Source: JBCCOW01 sp039025855
Lineage (GTDB): Bacteria > Planctomycetota > Phycisphaerae > Phycisphaerales > Phycisphaeraceae
Reading direction: 5' to 3'
Length of the DNA: 64,000 nucleotides
Assembly (NCBI GenBank): GCA_039025855.1
Contig: JBCCNL010000015.1
Coordinates: forward strand, 8,204 to 72,203
Below the pieces are notes generated by a model. The model was not told the origin of the DNA. It made no database searches and saw only the letters and a list, made by a program, of their open reading frames with translations. A program made the translations under genes and the position numbers. Positions 27,020 through 36,354 of the stretch are shown in pieces (position 1 is the first letter of the stretch; the number at the start of each line of letters is the position of its first letter).

Positions 27020-28501
27020 TCACTTCCCCCCAACGGTCAGCTCGACCGTACCACCGGTCTCGGGCGTGCTCTCCCCATCCTGCGTCTCAACGTGCAACGC
27101 CGACGCCCGCTGCGTGGTCCAGTCCTCCACATCCAGGTCCGGCGCCCGCCCGTCCGCCGCGTCGTGCACCTTGAGCATCCGGTACGCGTTGTCCCGCTGG
27201 GCGGGCACGTACCCGGCGTCTCGAATTAGCCGACAAAGCACCGGCTCGCTCAGGCAGTACGTCGTCCCCGCCGCGCTGACCACGTTTTCCTCCATCATCA
27301 CGCTGCCCATGTCGTTCGCCCCGAAGCTCAACGCCAGTTGCCCGATGTGCGGCCCCATCGTGACCCACGAGCTCCCGATGCTGTGGATGTTGTCGAGGAA
27401 CAGCCGACTGATCGCTTGCATCCGCAGGTACTCGTTCGCCCCCGCCTGCCGCACCACCTTCCCCGCCCGCGGCACCGCCCGACCACACGCCCGCTTGTCC
27501 CACGGGTCCACCCCGCCCGCCCACACCATGTCCGCCAACACATCGCCCGGGAACGGCTCACCGCTCTCGCCGTCGAAATCAGGCAGCTGCCCCAACGGCG
27601 TGTTCTCCCGCTGGAACGGCCAGGCGATGAACGCCTTGGTCTGCCCTGGCAACCTTTCGCGCAACGCCAGGTCTTGCCGATCCCGCACCCGCTGCAGGTG
27701 ATCGATCCGGTCCGCCACTCCTTCGATATGCCCGAACATCATCGTCGCCGACGTGTTGAACCCCACGCGGTGCCCCGTCGTCATCACGTCCAGCCACTGG
27801 TCGGCTGTCGCTTTACCTAACCCGATCTTCCGTCGCACGTGCTCGGCAAAGATCTCCCCACCGCCACCGGGGATCGAGTCGAGGCCCGCATCCTTCAACC
27901 GCCGCATGATCACTTCCAGCTTCGCCAGCCACACTTCCCGCGGCAGCTCGTTCGCCCCCCGCGCCTCAAACGTCGGAAACCCCTCAACCTCCAGCACCGA
28001 CACAAACTCCACAAACTCCGGCGGCGAAAACGCGTGCAGATGCACCCCCGGAAATCTCGCTTTGAGCCCGCCCAGCATGTCAACGTAAAACTGTAGCCCC
28101 AACCCGGGATGCATCCCGCCCTGCAACAACACCTGCGTCCCACCAATATCGACCAGCTCCGCGACCTTCTGGTGCAGCTGCTCGTGGCTCAGCACGTACG
28201 CATCGTCATCCCCCTCCCGCCGGAAAAACGCACAGAACGTGCAGCTCGCCGAGCAGACGTTCGTGTAGTTCACGTTCCGATCAATTACGTACGTCCGCGG
28301 CGACCCCATCGGTCCGTGGATTCGCTGCGCCACCGCCGTTGACCACCGCCCCAGCTGGTGCAGCGACGCCTCCCGGTACAGCGTCAAGGCATCCCCCGCC
28401 GTCAGCCGGGCATCCCCCGCCACAACCGCGTCCATCGGGATTTCCGACAATCCGCGGACCACCTTGTTGGGCTCGGCATCCATCAATGGCATACTAGGCA
28501 T
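27020..28501 (-). CDS. mqnC: Cyclic dehypoxanthinyl futalosine synthase (radical SAM)
   Basis: MqnC cyclises dehypoxanthine futalosine in the futalosine route to menaquinone. The radical SAM cluster motif is CSASCTFCAF (C-x3-C-x2-C) after NYTNV. GGTQVLLQGGMHPGLGLQFY, HAFSPPEFVEFV and DSIPGGGGEIF are diagnostic of the MqnC/MqnE/CofH family; the GG(MH)P motif favours MqnC. From the ATG at 28501 it has 493 residues, longer than the usual 370-400. Extra residues lie in AWPFQRENTPLGQLPDFDGE and the C-terminal tail. Candidate starts are 28501, 28492 and 28483. It shows that the organism makes menaquinone by the futalosine route. Confidence 0.9.
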   Translation of the reverse strand: MPSMPLMDAEPNKVVRGLSEIPMDAVVAGDARLTAGDALTLYREASLHQLGRWSTAVAQRIHGPMGSPRTYVIDRNVNYTNVCSASCTFCAFFRREGDDDAYVLSHEQLHQKVAELVDIGGTQVLLQGGMHPGLGLQFYVDMLGGLKARFPGVHLHAFSPPEFVEFVSVLEVEGFPTFEARGANELPREVWLAKLEVIMRRLKDAGLDSIPGGGGEIFAEHVRRKIGLGKATADQWLDVMTTGHRVGFNTSATMMFGHIEGVADRIDHLQRVRDRQDLALRERLPGQTKAFIAWPFQRENTPLGQLPDFDGESGEPFPGDVLADMVWAGGVDPWDKRACGRAVPRAGKVVRQAGANEYLRMQAISRLFLDNIHSIGSSWVTMGPHIGQLALSFGANDMGSVMMEENVVSAAGTTYCLSEPVLCRLIRDAGYVPAQRDNAYRMLKVHDAADGRAPDLDVEDWTTQRASALHVETQDGESTPETGGTVELTVGGK

Positions 28502-28575
28502 CAGAGCGGCCCGCGCAAGGCCTGCCCGGCCCGCTTGAGCTTTAGCACGCCGCACACGCGGCAGGGGATCTTCCG

Positions 28576-29892
28576 ATGCACCACACGACCACTCCGGGAC
28601 CGTTCCGCCCTCTGACCTCTCTCGCGGGGCTGCTGCTGGGCCTCTGCCTGCTCCCGACCACCCCCGCCCTCGCCGAAGACTCGGCACCGGCCACCCAACC
28701 CGCCACCCCACCCACCTCCGAGGCGGCCCCGGCACCCACCCCCAAGTCCAAGGCCCAGGACTTCTTCACCCGACTCCAACGCCACGCCCTCCGCGGCCAG
28801 CCCGACGACTTCAAAAAGCTCCGACTCGAATACCGCCAACACGTCCGCCACCTCTCGTCCGCCCAGAAACGCGCCGTCGCCGCCATGGCCCGCGACGTCC
28901 TCCGCCAGAAGCCACCCACCTGGTGGAAAAACACCCGCTCCTCCACCCCCGTCTCCTTCAAGGCCGAGATCTGGGACAAACGCTTCACCGCCAATTACAA
29001 ACCCACCGACACCACCGGCGTCCAGGCCCTCTCCATCCGACAGACCGGCTGGAAACGCACCCGCAACGGCTACGAACCCGTCCTCCGCCTCGACATCATC
29101 GTCTCCTGGCGCCCCAAGCACATCGACAGCGACGAACCCGCCGAGGGCCTCATCGCCAAGTCGCACGGCTACACCCAGGGCGACCTCGCCGAAGTCATCG
29201 TCTGGCACGAGCTCGGGCACAACTACCTCTCCGCCCACTTCTCCATCGACCAGACCATCACCCTCTACACCCAGCACGAAGAGCTCTACGTCACCCTCCA
29301 GGAGTTCTTCGCCGACATGACCGCCGTCGCCCACGCCGGCCACCACGCCCGCCGCGCCGCCATGCAGATGCGCCTCTTCGAGCTCGACCAGTACGACGAC
29401 GACGCCCCCCACAACCGCGGCTCCCACGGCGTCGGTGCCATCTTCATCCACGACGTTCTCAACCACCCCGACAAGTGGCCCAGCGTCCGCCTGCCCCCCG
29501 CCGTCCCCAAGCAGCAGATCGAACTCAACACCATCATCTACGCCTACGAAAACTGGGCCGCCGACTGGTCCTTCGCCGAAGCCGTCCGCCTCCAGAAACT
29601 CATGCAGGACTACGTCAAACGCAACGGCGAAACCACCTTCCGCCGCAAGGGCGAGATCACGCTCCCCAACCGCCTCGAGATGCAGCTCATGGTCAGCGAC
29701 GACCGCGACCACCAGAAAGAGCGCGACGCCTGGGTCGCCAAACGCCTCCAACAGCTCATCGCCCAGGGCCGAACCGACAAACTCGCCGAGGGCGAAACCT
29801 ACGACCCGCCCCGCCGCAAGGGCAGCCGCGGCATCGACTTCGACGACACCGAAGAGAACGGCAAACGCCGACTCCGCGTCCCGACCGACTAA
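28576..29892 (+). CDS. Secreted protein with HELGH zinc-protease motif
   Basis: 438 residues. Signal peptide (LAGLLLGLCLLPTTPALA), Pro/Ala/Thr linker, then a domain with IVWHELGHNYLSAHFSIDQ: H-E-x-x-H with a downstream acidic helix (LQEFFADMTAVAHAGH) that could give the third zinc ligand, as in gluzincins. The rest is charged. It is probably a periplasmic metallopeptidase; no named family fits with confidence. Divergent from mqnC. Confidence 0.7.
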   Translation: MHHTTTPGPFRPLTSLAGLLLGLCLLPTTPALAEDSAPATQPATPPTSEAAPAPTPKSKAQDFFTRLQRHALRGQPDDFKKLRLEYRQHVRHLSSAQKRAVAAMARDVLRQKPPTWWKNTRSSTPVSFKAEIWDKRFTANYKPTDTTGVQALSIRQTGWKRTRNGYEPVLRLDIIVSWRPKHIDSDEPAEGLIAKSHGYTQGDLAEVIVWHELGHNYLSAHFSIDQTITLYTQHEELYVTLQEFFADMTAVAHAGHHARRAAMQMRLFELDQYDDDAPHNRGSHGVGAIFIHDVLNHPDKWPSVRLPPAVPKQQIELNTIIYAYENWAADWSFAEAVRLQKLMQDYVKRNGETTFRRKGEITLPNRLEMQLMVSDDRDHQKERDAWVAKRLQQLIAQGRTDKLAEGETYDPPRRKGSRGIDFDDTEENGKRRLRVPTD

Positions 29893-29898
29893 CCCCGA

Positions 29899-30471
29899 TC
29901 ACACCGCCTCGATCTCCGCCGACTTGCTCGTCACCGACTCCTCCACCTTCGCCTCGTGCGACTTCGTGAGCTCGTCGATCTGCTCCTTGGCGTCCTTGAC
30001 CTCGTCCTCACTCAGCCCCAGCGATTTGTCCTTCCCCGCCTGATCCAGGGCCTTGTTCGCGTCGCGCCTAGCGTTGCGGATCGTCACCTTCGCCTGCTCA
30101 CCCATCTGCTTCACGGACGCGACCAGCTGCTTCCGCCGATCACCTGACAAGGCCGGGATGTTGATCCGCACGATCTTCCCGTCCGGCATCGGGTTCAAAC
30201 CTAGCCCCGACGCCTCGATCCCCTTGATGATGTCCTTCACCGTGCTGGGGTCGAACGGCTTCACCACCAGCTGCGTCGGCTCCGGCGCCTGGATCATCGC
30301 CAGCGTCCGCAAATCCGACTCCGCCCCGTAAGCCTCCACCTTCACGTACTCGATCAACCCCGGCGACGCCCGCCCCGTCCGCACACCTTTCATCTCACTC
30401 CGCGCGTAATCCACCGCCTTATCCATCGCCTCCTCGGCTTCCAGCAAAATCGTGTCGGGGTCGTCAGCCAT
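29899..30471 (-). CDS. frr: Ribosome recycling factor
   Basis: RRF splits post-termination ribosomes together with EF-G. 190 residues from MADDPDTILLEAEEAMDKAV, close to the family norm of 185. Conserved features: VRTGRASPGLIEYVKVEAYG, IQAPEPTQLVVKPFD, ASGLGLNPMPDGKIVRINIP, and the C-terminal helices with KDAKEQIDELTKSHEAKVEE. The gene normally follows pyrH directly, but here pyrH is 2.3 kb away beyond a plus-strand ABC pair. Confidence 0.96.
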   Translation of the reverse strand: MADDPDTILLEAEEAMDKAVDYARSEMKGVRTGRASPGLIEYVKVEAYGAESDLRTLAMIQAPEPTQLVVKPFDPSTVKDIIKGIEASGLGLNPMPDGKIVRINIPALSGDRRKQLVASVKQMGEQAKVTIRNARRDANKALDQAGKDKSLGLSEDEVKDAKEQIDELTKSHEAKVEESVTSKSAEIEAV

Positions 30472-30588
30472 GGCGGTCTCCAGCAAGTCGGGGGTGCGTA
30501 GCGGCGTAGATTAAGCCATGTCGCAGCGATGCGCCGAACCCTCCAGCGTTCCGCAACACCGCAGCCCGCTCACCGGTACCGTGTACCC

Positions 30589-31416
30589 ATGGACAAGTAC
30601 GCGACCGATCCGGCGGTCATCCGCGTCGACAGCGTCTGGCACCACTACGGCGTCCGCCCCGTCCTCCGCGGCGTCGACCTCGTCGTTCAACGCGGCGAAC
30701 TCCTCTGCGTCATGGGGCCCAACGGTTCGGGCAAGAGCACCCTCCTGTCCATCATCGGCGGCCTCATCCCGCCCTTCGCCGGACGCGTCCTCATCGACGG
30801 CACCGCCCGCCGAAGCTCCGTCGACGCCGAACGCGCCATCCGCCAACGCATGGCCTACCTCCCCGCCGAGGCCTGGCTGCCCCTCAACGAGACCTGCCGC
30901 GCCTACCTCTTCGCCGTCGGTCGGCTCTACCGCATCGCCGAAGCCCGGCTCTTCGAACACGTCGACCGCCTCCTCGAACTCTTCGACCTCGAACGCCAGG
31001 CCGAGCAGGCCATGAAAACCCTCTCGACGGGGCAGAAGAAGAAGATGGCCCTCGCCGGCGCACTGGTCACCGAAGCCGAACTGCTCGTTCTTGACGAGCC
31101 CTTCTCCGGCGGCCTCGACCCGCCTGCCCTCCACGCGCTGCAAGGCCTCTTCGAGCGCCTCGCCGCCGACCGCTCGGTCACTCTGATCGTGGCCGTCCCT
31201 GTACCCGAGCTGATCGAAGCCATCGCCGACCGCGTCGCCCTGATCAAAGAAGGCGTCGTCAGCCACTGCGGCAGCGTTGCCGAGCTGAAACAACAAGCCG
31301 GCCTCACCCCCGACGTGTCCTTCGCCACCGCCGCCGACAAGCTGCTCGGCAGCGATATCGACGGCAAGCTCGAACGCTACTTCGACACCAACGATCCCGA
31401 CGGAGCACTGCGATGA
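30589..31416 (+). CDS. ABC transporter ATP-binding protein
   Basis: 275 residues from MDKYATDPAVIRVDSVWHHY. Walker A GPNGSGKSTL, Q-loop region, ABC signature LSTGQKKKMALAGAL and Walker B LLVLDEPFSGGLD are present. The H-loop His normally found in 'ISTHxxEE' is replaced (TLIVAVPVPELIEAIADRV), which may impair ordinary hydrolysis. The stop overlaps the permease gene (ATGA). Probably a two-component exporter or ABC-2-like system. Confidence 0.88.
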   Translation: MDKYATDPAVIRVDSVWHHYGVRPVLRGVDLVVQRGELLCVMGPNGSGKSTLLSIIGGLIPPFAGRVLIDGTARRSSVDAERAIRQRMAYLPAEAWLPLNETCRAYLFAVGRLYRIAEARLFEHVDRLLELFDLERQAEQAMKTLSTGQKKKMALAGALVTEAELLVLDEPFSGGLDPPALHALQGLFERLAADRSVTLIVAVPVPELIEAIADRVALIKEGVVSHCGSVAELKQQAGLTPDVSFATAADKLLGSDIDGKLERYFDTNDPDGALR

Positions 31417-32774
31417 GCCAGCGGCCCCGCGCACCGAAACCGCGGGTGGTGCCCGTAGTCACTCTGAGTTGGTTCACGGTCCTGATGGTCGTTGTCGCAA
31501 GTATCATCGAGCTTTCGAGAGCAAGCTCAGGCTCTGCAAGCAATGAAGGGCAGAGTTTGTGGCTAATCACACTCGTTCTGCTGATGGTGCTGAGCCTGGC
31601 CGTTGGCGTATCACGCCACACTGCCTTTCAGCCACTGGCAAAACCGAACATGCTCGGGTGGCTCCGGCTCTCCGCATGGGAGCCTCACCAGTCACTACCG
31701 TTCGGGCCGTACCAGCCGGTTTGGAAAGACCTGATCACCGCCGCGTGGTTGGCGGGGCTAGGGATTGCGTGGGGGTGTTACCTGACGCAAACCGGGATGG
31801 ATAGTGTCCTCAAAGAGCTCCTCGGAATCGTGACCGGCCAGTCAGCAGGCCTCCACCACTTGATCCATCTCGGGCTGATCGGCAGCCTTGGCATGCTCGG
31901 CCTCGGCTATCTGCTGTCGCTCTCATTCCATCAAGCAAGCGGCCGACAGAGTTGGCTCGTCGCCTTGCTGGCACCGCTCGGATGGCTCTGCCTGTTTTCA
32001 CCCATCCTGCTACCCGCCTGGATGCTAGCGATGTACGTCCTGCTGATGCCAGCGGTACGGCGGAAGCTCCTGCGTGAAACCGAGCGGATCGAACTCCTAC
32101 CAGCATCCGATCCGTTGGAGGACGTCTCCACTGCGGTGCTTTCGGGTCCGCCCGCTCGTATCGGCCCTGATCGGCCTGAGAAGCCTACGAGGTCTTCATG
32201 GCAGCAACCCGGGCAGGCCGTGGCCAAGGCCTTCGGGATCGGATTGATCTGTGCCTGGTGGGGCTGGGCGTTGCTCTACCCGCTGGCGAGCTTCAGCGTC
32301 CGGATGCATGGCATCATCCACCAAGAAGGTGCCCAAGCCTCAACCAACGACGAGTTCGACGCCAGTCTGGCCGCTCTCGTGATCGCGCTGGGGATGGCAG
32401 GCCTGATGGCTTTCGGTCGACTCGTCGCTTTCGTGGGCCAAGGCCCGCCACCGATCGCGCTGTCGACACGCTTCGTACTTCGCCGGCCCCTGTTACCGCG
32501 TTACGACGTCGCCTTTGCCGTGCCGCTGATCATGGTGATCCTGCCATGGCTGCTCCACACGCTCTGGGATCCCCAGGGCACGGGATTACTGGGTTATCTC
32601 TGCATCTCCGGCGGACTGTCCGTTGCGCTGGCCGTCGGCCCCTGGCCAACACTCGAGTGGTGGCGGCACTGTTCAGACTGCGTTATCCGGCTACGCAGAC
32701 CCCAACAGCAACCGTCCGCCAAAGAAAGCCTCGGCTCCAAACAAGTACGCATCGAACTCGACTTCTTGCGTTGA
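31413..32774 (+). CDS. ABC-type integral membrane permease
   Basis: 453 residues, starting in a 4-bp overlap with the ATPase gene. At least 10 hydrophobic segments are visible, for example LSWFTVLMVVVASIIELS, SLWLITLVLLMVLSLAVGV, AAWLAGLGIAWGCYLT, LAVGPW and VPLIMVILPWLLHTL. No strong family signature; inferred to be the membrane subunit by coupling. GC and codon choice are milder than in neighbouring genes, which suggests a different evolutionary history for this pair. Confidence 0.78.
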   Translation: MSQRPRAPKPRVVPVVTLSWFTVLMVVVASIIELSRASSGSASNEGQSLWLITLVLLMVLSLAVGVSRHTAFQPLAKPNMLGWLRLSAWEPHQSLPFGPYQPVWKDLITAAWLAGLGIAWGCYLTQTGMDSVLKELLGIVTGQSAGLHHLIHLGLIGSLGMLGLGYLLSLSFHQASGRQSWLVALLAPLGWLCLFSPILLPAWMLAMYVLLMPAVRRKLLRETERIELLPASDPLEDVSTAVLSGPPARIGPDRPEKPTRSSWQQPGQAVAKAFGIGLICAWWGWALLYPLASFSVRMHGIIHQEGAQASTNDEFDASLAALVIALGMAGLMAFGRLVAFVGQGPPPIALSTRFVLRRPLLPRYDVAFAVPLIMVILPWLLHTLWDPQGTGLLGYLCISGGLSVALAVGPWPTLEWWRHCSDCVIRLRRPQQQPSAKESLGSKQVRIELDFLR

Positions 32775-32779
32775 TCCCG

Positions 32780-33544
32780 TCAATCCACCGTCACTAGCGT
32801 CCCGTGATGCACGCCGCTGACGACCTCCGCGATCGAGCCCGGCTGCTTCATGTCGAACACGATGATGGGGATGCCCTTCTTTTTGCACATGTCGAAAGCC
32901 GTCAGGTCCATCACGCCCAGGTCACGGTTGATCGCCTCGGAAAACGTCAGGTGGTCGAACCGCTCCGCGTCGTCGTGTTTGTTTGGGTCCTTGTTGTAGA
33001 TGCCGTCGACCTTCGTCGCCTTAAGCAGCAGGTCGGCGTCGATCTCCGCCGCCCGCAGACTCGCGCCCGAGTCGGTCGTGAAGAACGGGTTCCCCGTCCC
33101 ACACACAAAGATCACCACACGCCCCTTCTCGAGGTGACGCAGCGCCCGCCCACGGATGAACGTCTCGGCGACCGACGTGATGTTCAAGGCCGAGAGCACG
33201 CGGGCCTGCTGCCCCATGGTCTCGAGAGTCTCTTTCAGGGCCAGCCCGTTGATCGCCGTGCCGAGCATGCCCATGTAGTCGGCGGACGCCCGCTCGATAT
33301 GACCCGCATCCGCCAGCGTCGCCCCGCGGACGATGTTGCCCCCGCCCACGACCACCGCCAACTGTGTCCCGAGCTTCGCCGCCGCAGCGATCTCGCTGGC
33401 GATGGCCCGCAGCTCTTCGGGGTCGATCCCACCCACGCCCGGCCGACAGAACGCCTCACCGGAGATCTTGAGCAGGACTCGGCGATACTTCGGCGAGGTC
33501 GGTTCGCTAGGCGGGGTGTCGTCCATCTGTGCCGGATTGGACAC
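32780..33544 (-). CDS. pyrH: UMP kinase
   Basis: PyrH phosphorylates UMP to UDP and belongs to the amino acid kinase family. 254 residues: KYRRVLLKISGEAFCR at the N-terminus, QLAVVVGGGNIVRGATL, ADYMGMLGTAINGLAL and FVCGTGNPFFTTDSGASLRA, all standard. An alternative start at the second Met (MDDTPPS) would remove six residues. frr normally follows; here a plus-strand ABC pair separates them. Confidence 0.96.
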   Translation of the reverse strand: MSNPAQMDDTPPSEPTSPKYRRVLLKISGEAFCRPGVGGIDPEELRAIASEIAAAAKLGTQLAVVVGGGNIVRGATLADAGHIERASADYMGMLGTAINGLALKETLETMGQQARVLSALNITSVAETFIRGRALRHLEKGRVVIFVCGTGNPFFTTDSGASLRAAEIDADLLLKATKVDGIYNKDPNKHDDAERFDHLTFSEAINRDLGVMDLTAFDMCKKKGIPIIVFDMKQPGSIAEVVSGVHHGTLVTVD

Positions 33545-33620
33545 CGCCAGACGACGCCGGTCAAGTCCGGGCCAACGCTACACGCCGAACCCCGAGGCTC
33601 AGGGCGCGTACGATGTCACG

Positions 33621-34580
33621 ATGAGCGAAGCGACCCCCGTCCCCAACCGCCCGAGCCTGCTGTTCCCCGGGCTGGCGACCCTGTTCGCGTCCGGCTTGCT
33701 CCGCGCAAGCCGATTGCCCGGACGGAAGTACATCGGGTCGCACTTCCGCAAGAAGTTCGGCTCCTCCGGCGCCGTGAGCTTCAAAGCCGTATCCGAAGAC
33801 GACACCGTCCTCGACTGCTGGTTCAGCCCCGCCCCACCCACCCCGCCCGCCCTGCCCTTGGGCTCCGCCGAACCCAACGCCGTCCTCGCCGACCGCCCCC
33901 GCCTGCCCATCTTCATGGCCCACGGCTGGTTCGAGATGAAGGAACTCCACTTCGCCCGGGCCCACGCCTTCAACGCCCTCGGCCACGACGTCGTCCTCTT
34001 CGACCACCGCTCCCACGGCCGATCCACCGGCTCGCACGCCACCTTCGGCGTCCAGGAACGCCGCGACCTCGAAGCCGTCATCACCCGCGCCGGCCAAGAC
34101 AACGGCGGGCTCAAGCTCATCGACACCGACCGCGTCATCACCGTCGGCTTCTCATTGGGAGCCGCCACCGTCCTCCAGCACGCCGCCGGCAACCCCCGCG
34201 TCACCGGCACCGTCGCCATCGCCCCCTACTCCGACTTCCGCACCGCCATCGAGAGCTTCCGCCGCATGTTCGCCCCCTGGATGAGCCAACGCTGGCTCAC
34301 CGGCGGCTTCGAGCGGGCCTCCCAGAACGCCGGCTTCGAGATCGACGACGCTTCCACCCTCCGCGCCATGCAACGCATCGGCTGCCCCGTCATGCTCGTC
34401 GAAGGCATGAAGGACCGGAACCTGCCCCCCAAGCACCACACCCGCCCCCTCGCCGCCGCCAAGACCCAAGGCCCCGTCCGCGTCTTCACCGTGCAAGACG
34501 CCTCACACATCAACCTCTGCCGCAAGACCTGGCCCGGCCTGGACCAGGCCATCGCCGAGTTCTGTGCCGGACTCGGTTAG
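33621..34580 (+). CDS. Alpha/beta-hydrolase
   Basis: 319 residues from MSEATPVPNRPSLLFPGLAT. Canonical fold: oxyanion region FMAHGWFEMKE, nucleophile elbow VGFSLGAATVLQ (G-F-S-L-G), acid in LVEGMKDRNLPP and catalytic His in VQDASHINLC. A cytoplasmic or membrane-associated esterase/lipase or acyltransferase; substrate unknown. Divergent from pyrH. Confidence 0.82.
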   Translation: MSEATPVPNRPSLLFPGLATLFASGLLRASRLPGRKYIGSHFRKKFGSSGAVSFKAVSEDDTVLDCWFSPAPPTPPALPLGSAEPNAVLADRPRLPIFMAHGWFEMKELHFARAHAFNALGHDVVLFDHRSHGRSTGSHATFGVQERRDLEAVITRAGQDNGGLKLIDTDRVITVGFSLGAATVLQHAAGNPRVTGTVAIAPYSDFRTAIESFRRMFAPWMSQRWLTGGFERASQNAGFEIDDASTLRAMQRIGCPVMLVEGMKDRNLPPKHHTRPLAAAKTQGPVRVFTVQDASHINLCRKTWPGLDQAIAEFCAGLG

Positions 34581-34583
34581 CTC

Positions 34584-34790
34584 TCACATCAAACCGCCCA
34601 CCGAGCTGAGCTTCCTGGCCCATGTCATGGCGACGACAGCCATAAAGAAACAGATGCTGAGCACGATAAAAATCGCACAGAAGACTGCGACTAGACGGTA
34701 GACGGACGTATCGATCCGGACATGCCGAAGCCTCTGGATCGCAGTCATCTCTTGCAAAAAATCAAAAGTTGCATCAGTGAATCGTCGCAC
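34584..34790 (-). CDS. Small membrane protein, paralogue of the next gene
   Basis: 68 residues: an amphipathic N-terminus (FLQEMTAIQRLRHVRIDTS), then one membrane helix (LVAVFCAIFIVLSICFFMAVV) and a short tail. It has the same layout and similar spacing (…EMxAI…R.R…) as the 85-residue protein encoded 10 bp upstream, so the two are probably tandem duplicates. GC is lower than in neighbouring genes. Function unknown. Confidence 0.5.
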   Translation of the reverse strand: MRRFTDATFDFLQEMTAIQRLRHVRIDTSVYRLVAVFCAIFIVLSICFFMAVVAMTWARKLSSVGGLM

Positions 34791-34799
34791 GTCCTCGGG

Positions 34800-35057
34800 T
34801 CAGTCCGTGTCTGTACCAGTACTCTCGCCGAATGACGGACTCACGTAGATACCTGGTCCTTCAAAAGGTCCGCTCAAAATCGTCAAGACCTGCAGATAAA
34901 TGATGAACAGAAAGCAGCACAGGGCCACCAGAACCAGTACCGCCTTGCAGGAGGTCGGGTCGAGATGAACCCGTCGAAACGCGATCCGACGAATCTTCGC
35001 TATCGCCAGCATCTCACGGACTTTTTCGGGTAGTTCCACAACCGCATTATCTCCCAA
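34800..35057 (-). CDS. Small membrane protein, paralogue of the previous gene
   Basis: 85 residues: KVREMLAIAKIRRIAFRRV, a single hydrophobic helix (AVLVLVALCCFLFIIYLQVL), then an acidic Ser/Gly/Thr-rich tail. It precedes the 68-residue paralogue by 10 bp. Together they form a likely dicistron between alr and the hydrolase. Lower GC than neighbours; unknown role. Confidence 0.5.
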   Translation of the reverse strand: MGDNAVVELPEKVREMLAIAKIRRIAFRRVHLDPTSCKAVLVLVALCCFLFIIYLQVLTILSGPFEGPGIYVSPSFGESTGTDTD

Positions 35058-35076
35058 AACACGCGCATCCCAAGCA

Positions 35077-36354
35077 CTAACTGAGATACCGCCTGGGAAT
35101 CGCCGGGTTCAGCCGCGTGAGCAGCTCATACACATGAGTCCCCGCGAAATCGGCGAGCTTCTGCAACGCGTGCGGTGCATCCGGATCGTCGCTGTACAGC
35201 TCGGCTTCCGCGTCCATCAGCGCCGTAAGCGGCGCACCAGACTCGGCGTCTTCGACGAGAGCCGTCAGGTCAACAACGATCTGATCCATGCTGATGCGCC
35301 CCAGCACGGGGCAGTCGGCAGTGGGCCGAGTCACATCACGCGGCTGCACCCGGACAGTCGCCTGATTCGAAAGAGCCAGCGGATAGCCATCGCCGTAACC
35401 AACGGGAACAACGCCAACAACCGCGTCTTTTTTCAGGACATGCGTCCCGCCATACCCAACCGGCGAGCCCTTGGGCAGGCGTTGCACATGGATCAAGCGT
35501 GAGACCCAACGCAAGGCGGGCTTGAGATCATCGGGAGCCGACAGCTCAGCAGGCCAGACGCCCGGGGCATAACCGAGCAGCCCGAGCCCAGGGCGGACCA
35601 TGCTGCCGTGATACGCCGCGTCGCGGAGCAGTCCCGAGGTGTTGCACGCATGAATCAGACAATCATCAGGGATGGTATCGCGGTGCTCCTCCACAAAACC
35701 CATAAACCGGTCGTGCTGATCGGCGGTCGTGTCCGGGTCGCAGTCAGCGGATGAAAAGTGCGTGTACAACCCCGCCAGCCGGAGGTACCGCCGCGATGCC
35801 TCGTCCTTCAAGATCCCCGCGCACTGCTCCGCCGTCAGCCCCGCCCGCGACATCCCCGTGTCGAGATACAAATGGATCGGCAGCTTGATCCCGAACCGCT
35901 GCCCGATCGTGTTCACCGCCGCCAACTGCTCCGCATCGTGGATCGTCAAGTGCAGCCGCTCCGCCACCGCGTGCCGGTACAGCGTGTCCGTCCGATCCAG
36001 GCCTCGCACCGGCATCAGGATCAGGATCGGGGCCGTCACCGACCGACTCACCAGCCGCTCCGCCTCCGCCGGCGTAAACACACAGAACATCGACGCCCCC
36101 AGCTTGCTCAGCCGAAGCGCGACCTGCACCGCCCCCGCCCCGTACGCGTCCTTCTTCACTGTCGCACACACCCCGACCCCCGGCCCCAACCGCTCACTCA
36201 AGACCCGGTAATTGTGATCGATCCGCGTCAGGTCCACCTCCACCCGGCTCGGCTCGTCCGAAGCCGGCTTCCGCACCGGACCCAAAGCCAGGCCCGGCTT
36301 GGCCATGCCAGACAGAGACTCACGCGTCGAAGAAGGGGTCGGGGTCGAAGTCAT
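35077..36354 (-). CDS. alr: Alanine racemase
   Basis: A PLP enzyme that interconverts L- and D-alanine for peptidoglycan. 425 residues with an N-terminal extension of about 40. Motifs: the PLP lysine in CATVKKDAYGAGAVQVALRL (usual VKANAYGHG), LYLDTGMSRAGLT, MVRPGLGLLGY (usual RPGxxLYG), VGYGGTHVLKKDAVVGVVPV containing the second catalytic Tyr, and GYGDGYPLAL. Likely start 36354 (MTSTPTPSST); MAKPGLALGP at 36306 is an alternative. It marks peptidoglycan synthesis in this planctomycete. Confidence 0.93.
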   Translation of the reverse strand: MTSTPTPSSTRESLSGMAKPGLALGPVRKPASDEPSRVEVDLTRIDHNYRVLSERLGPGVGVCATVKKDAYGAGAVQVALRLSKLGASMFCVFTPAEAERLVSRSVTAPILILMPVRGLDRTDTLYRHAVAERLHLTIHDAEQLAAVNTIGQRFGIKLPIHLYLDTGMSRAGLTAEQCAGILKDEASRRYLRLAGLYTHFSSADCDPDTTADQHDRFMGFVEEHRDTIPDDCLIHACNTSGLLRDAAYHGSMVRPGLGLLGYAPGVWPAELSAPDDLKPALRWVSRLIHVQRLPKGSPVGYGGTHVLKKDAVVGVVPVGYGDGYPLALSNQATVRVQPRDVTRPTADCPVLGRISMDQIVVDLTALVEDAESGAPLTALMDAEAELYSDDPDAPHALQKLADFAGTHVYELLTRLNPAIPRRYLS

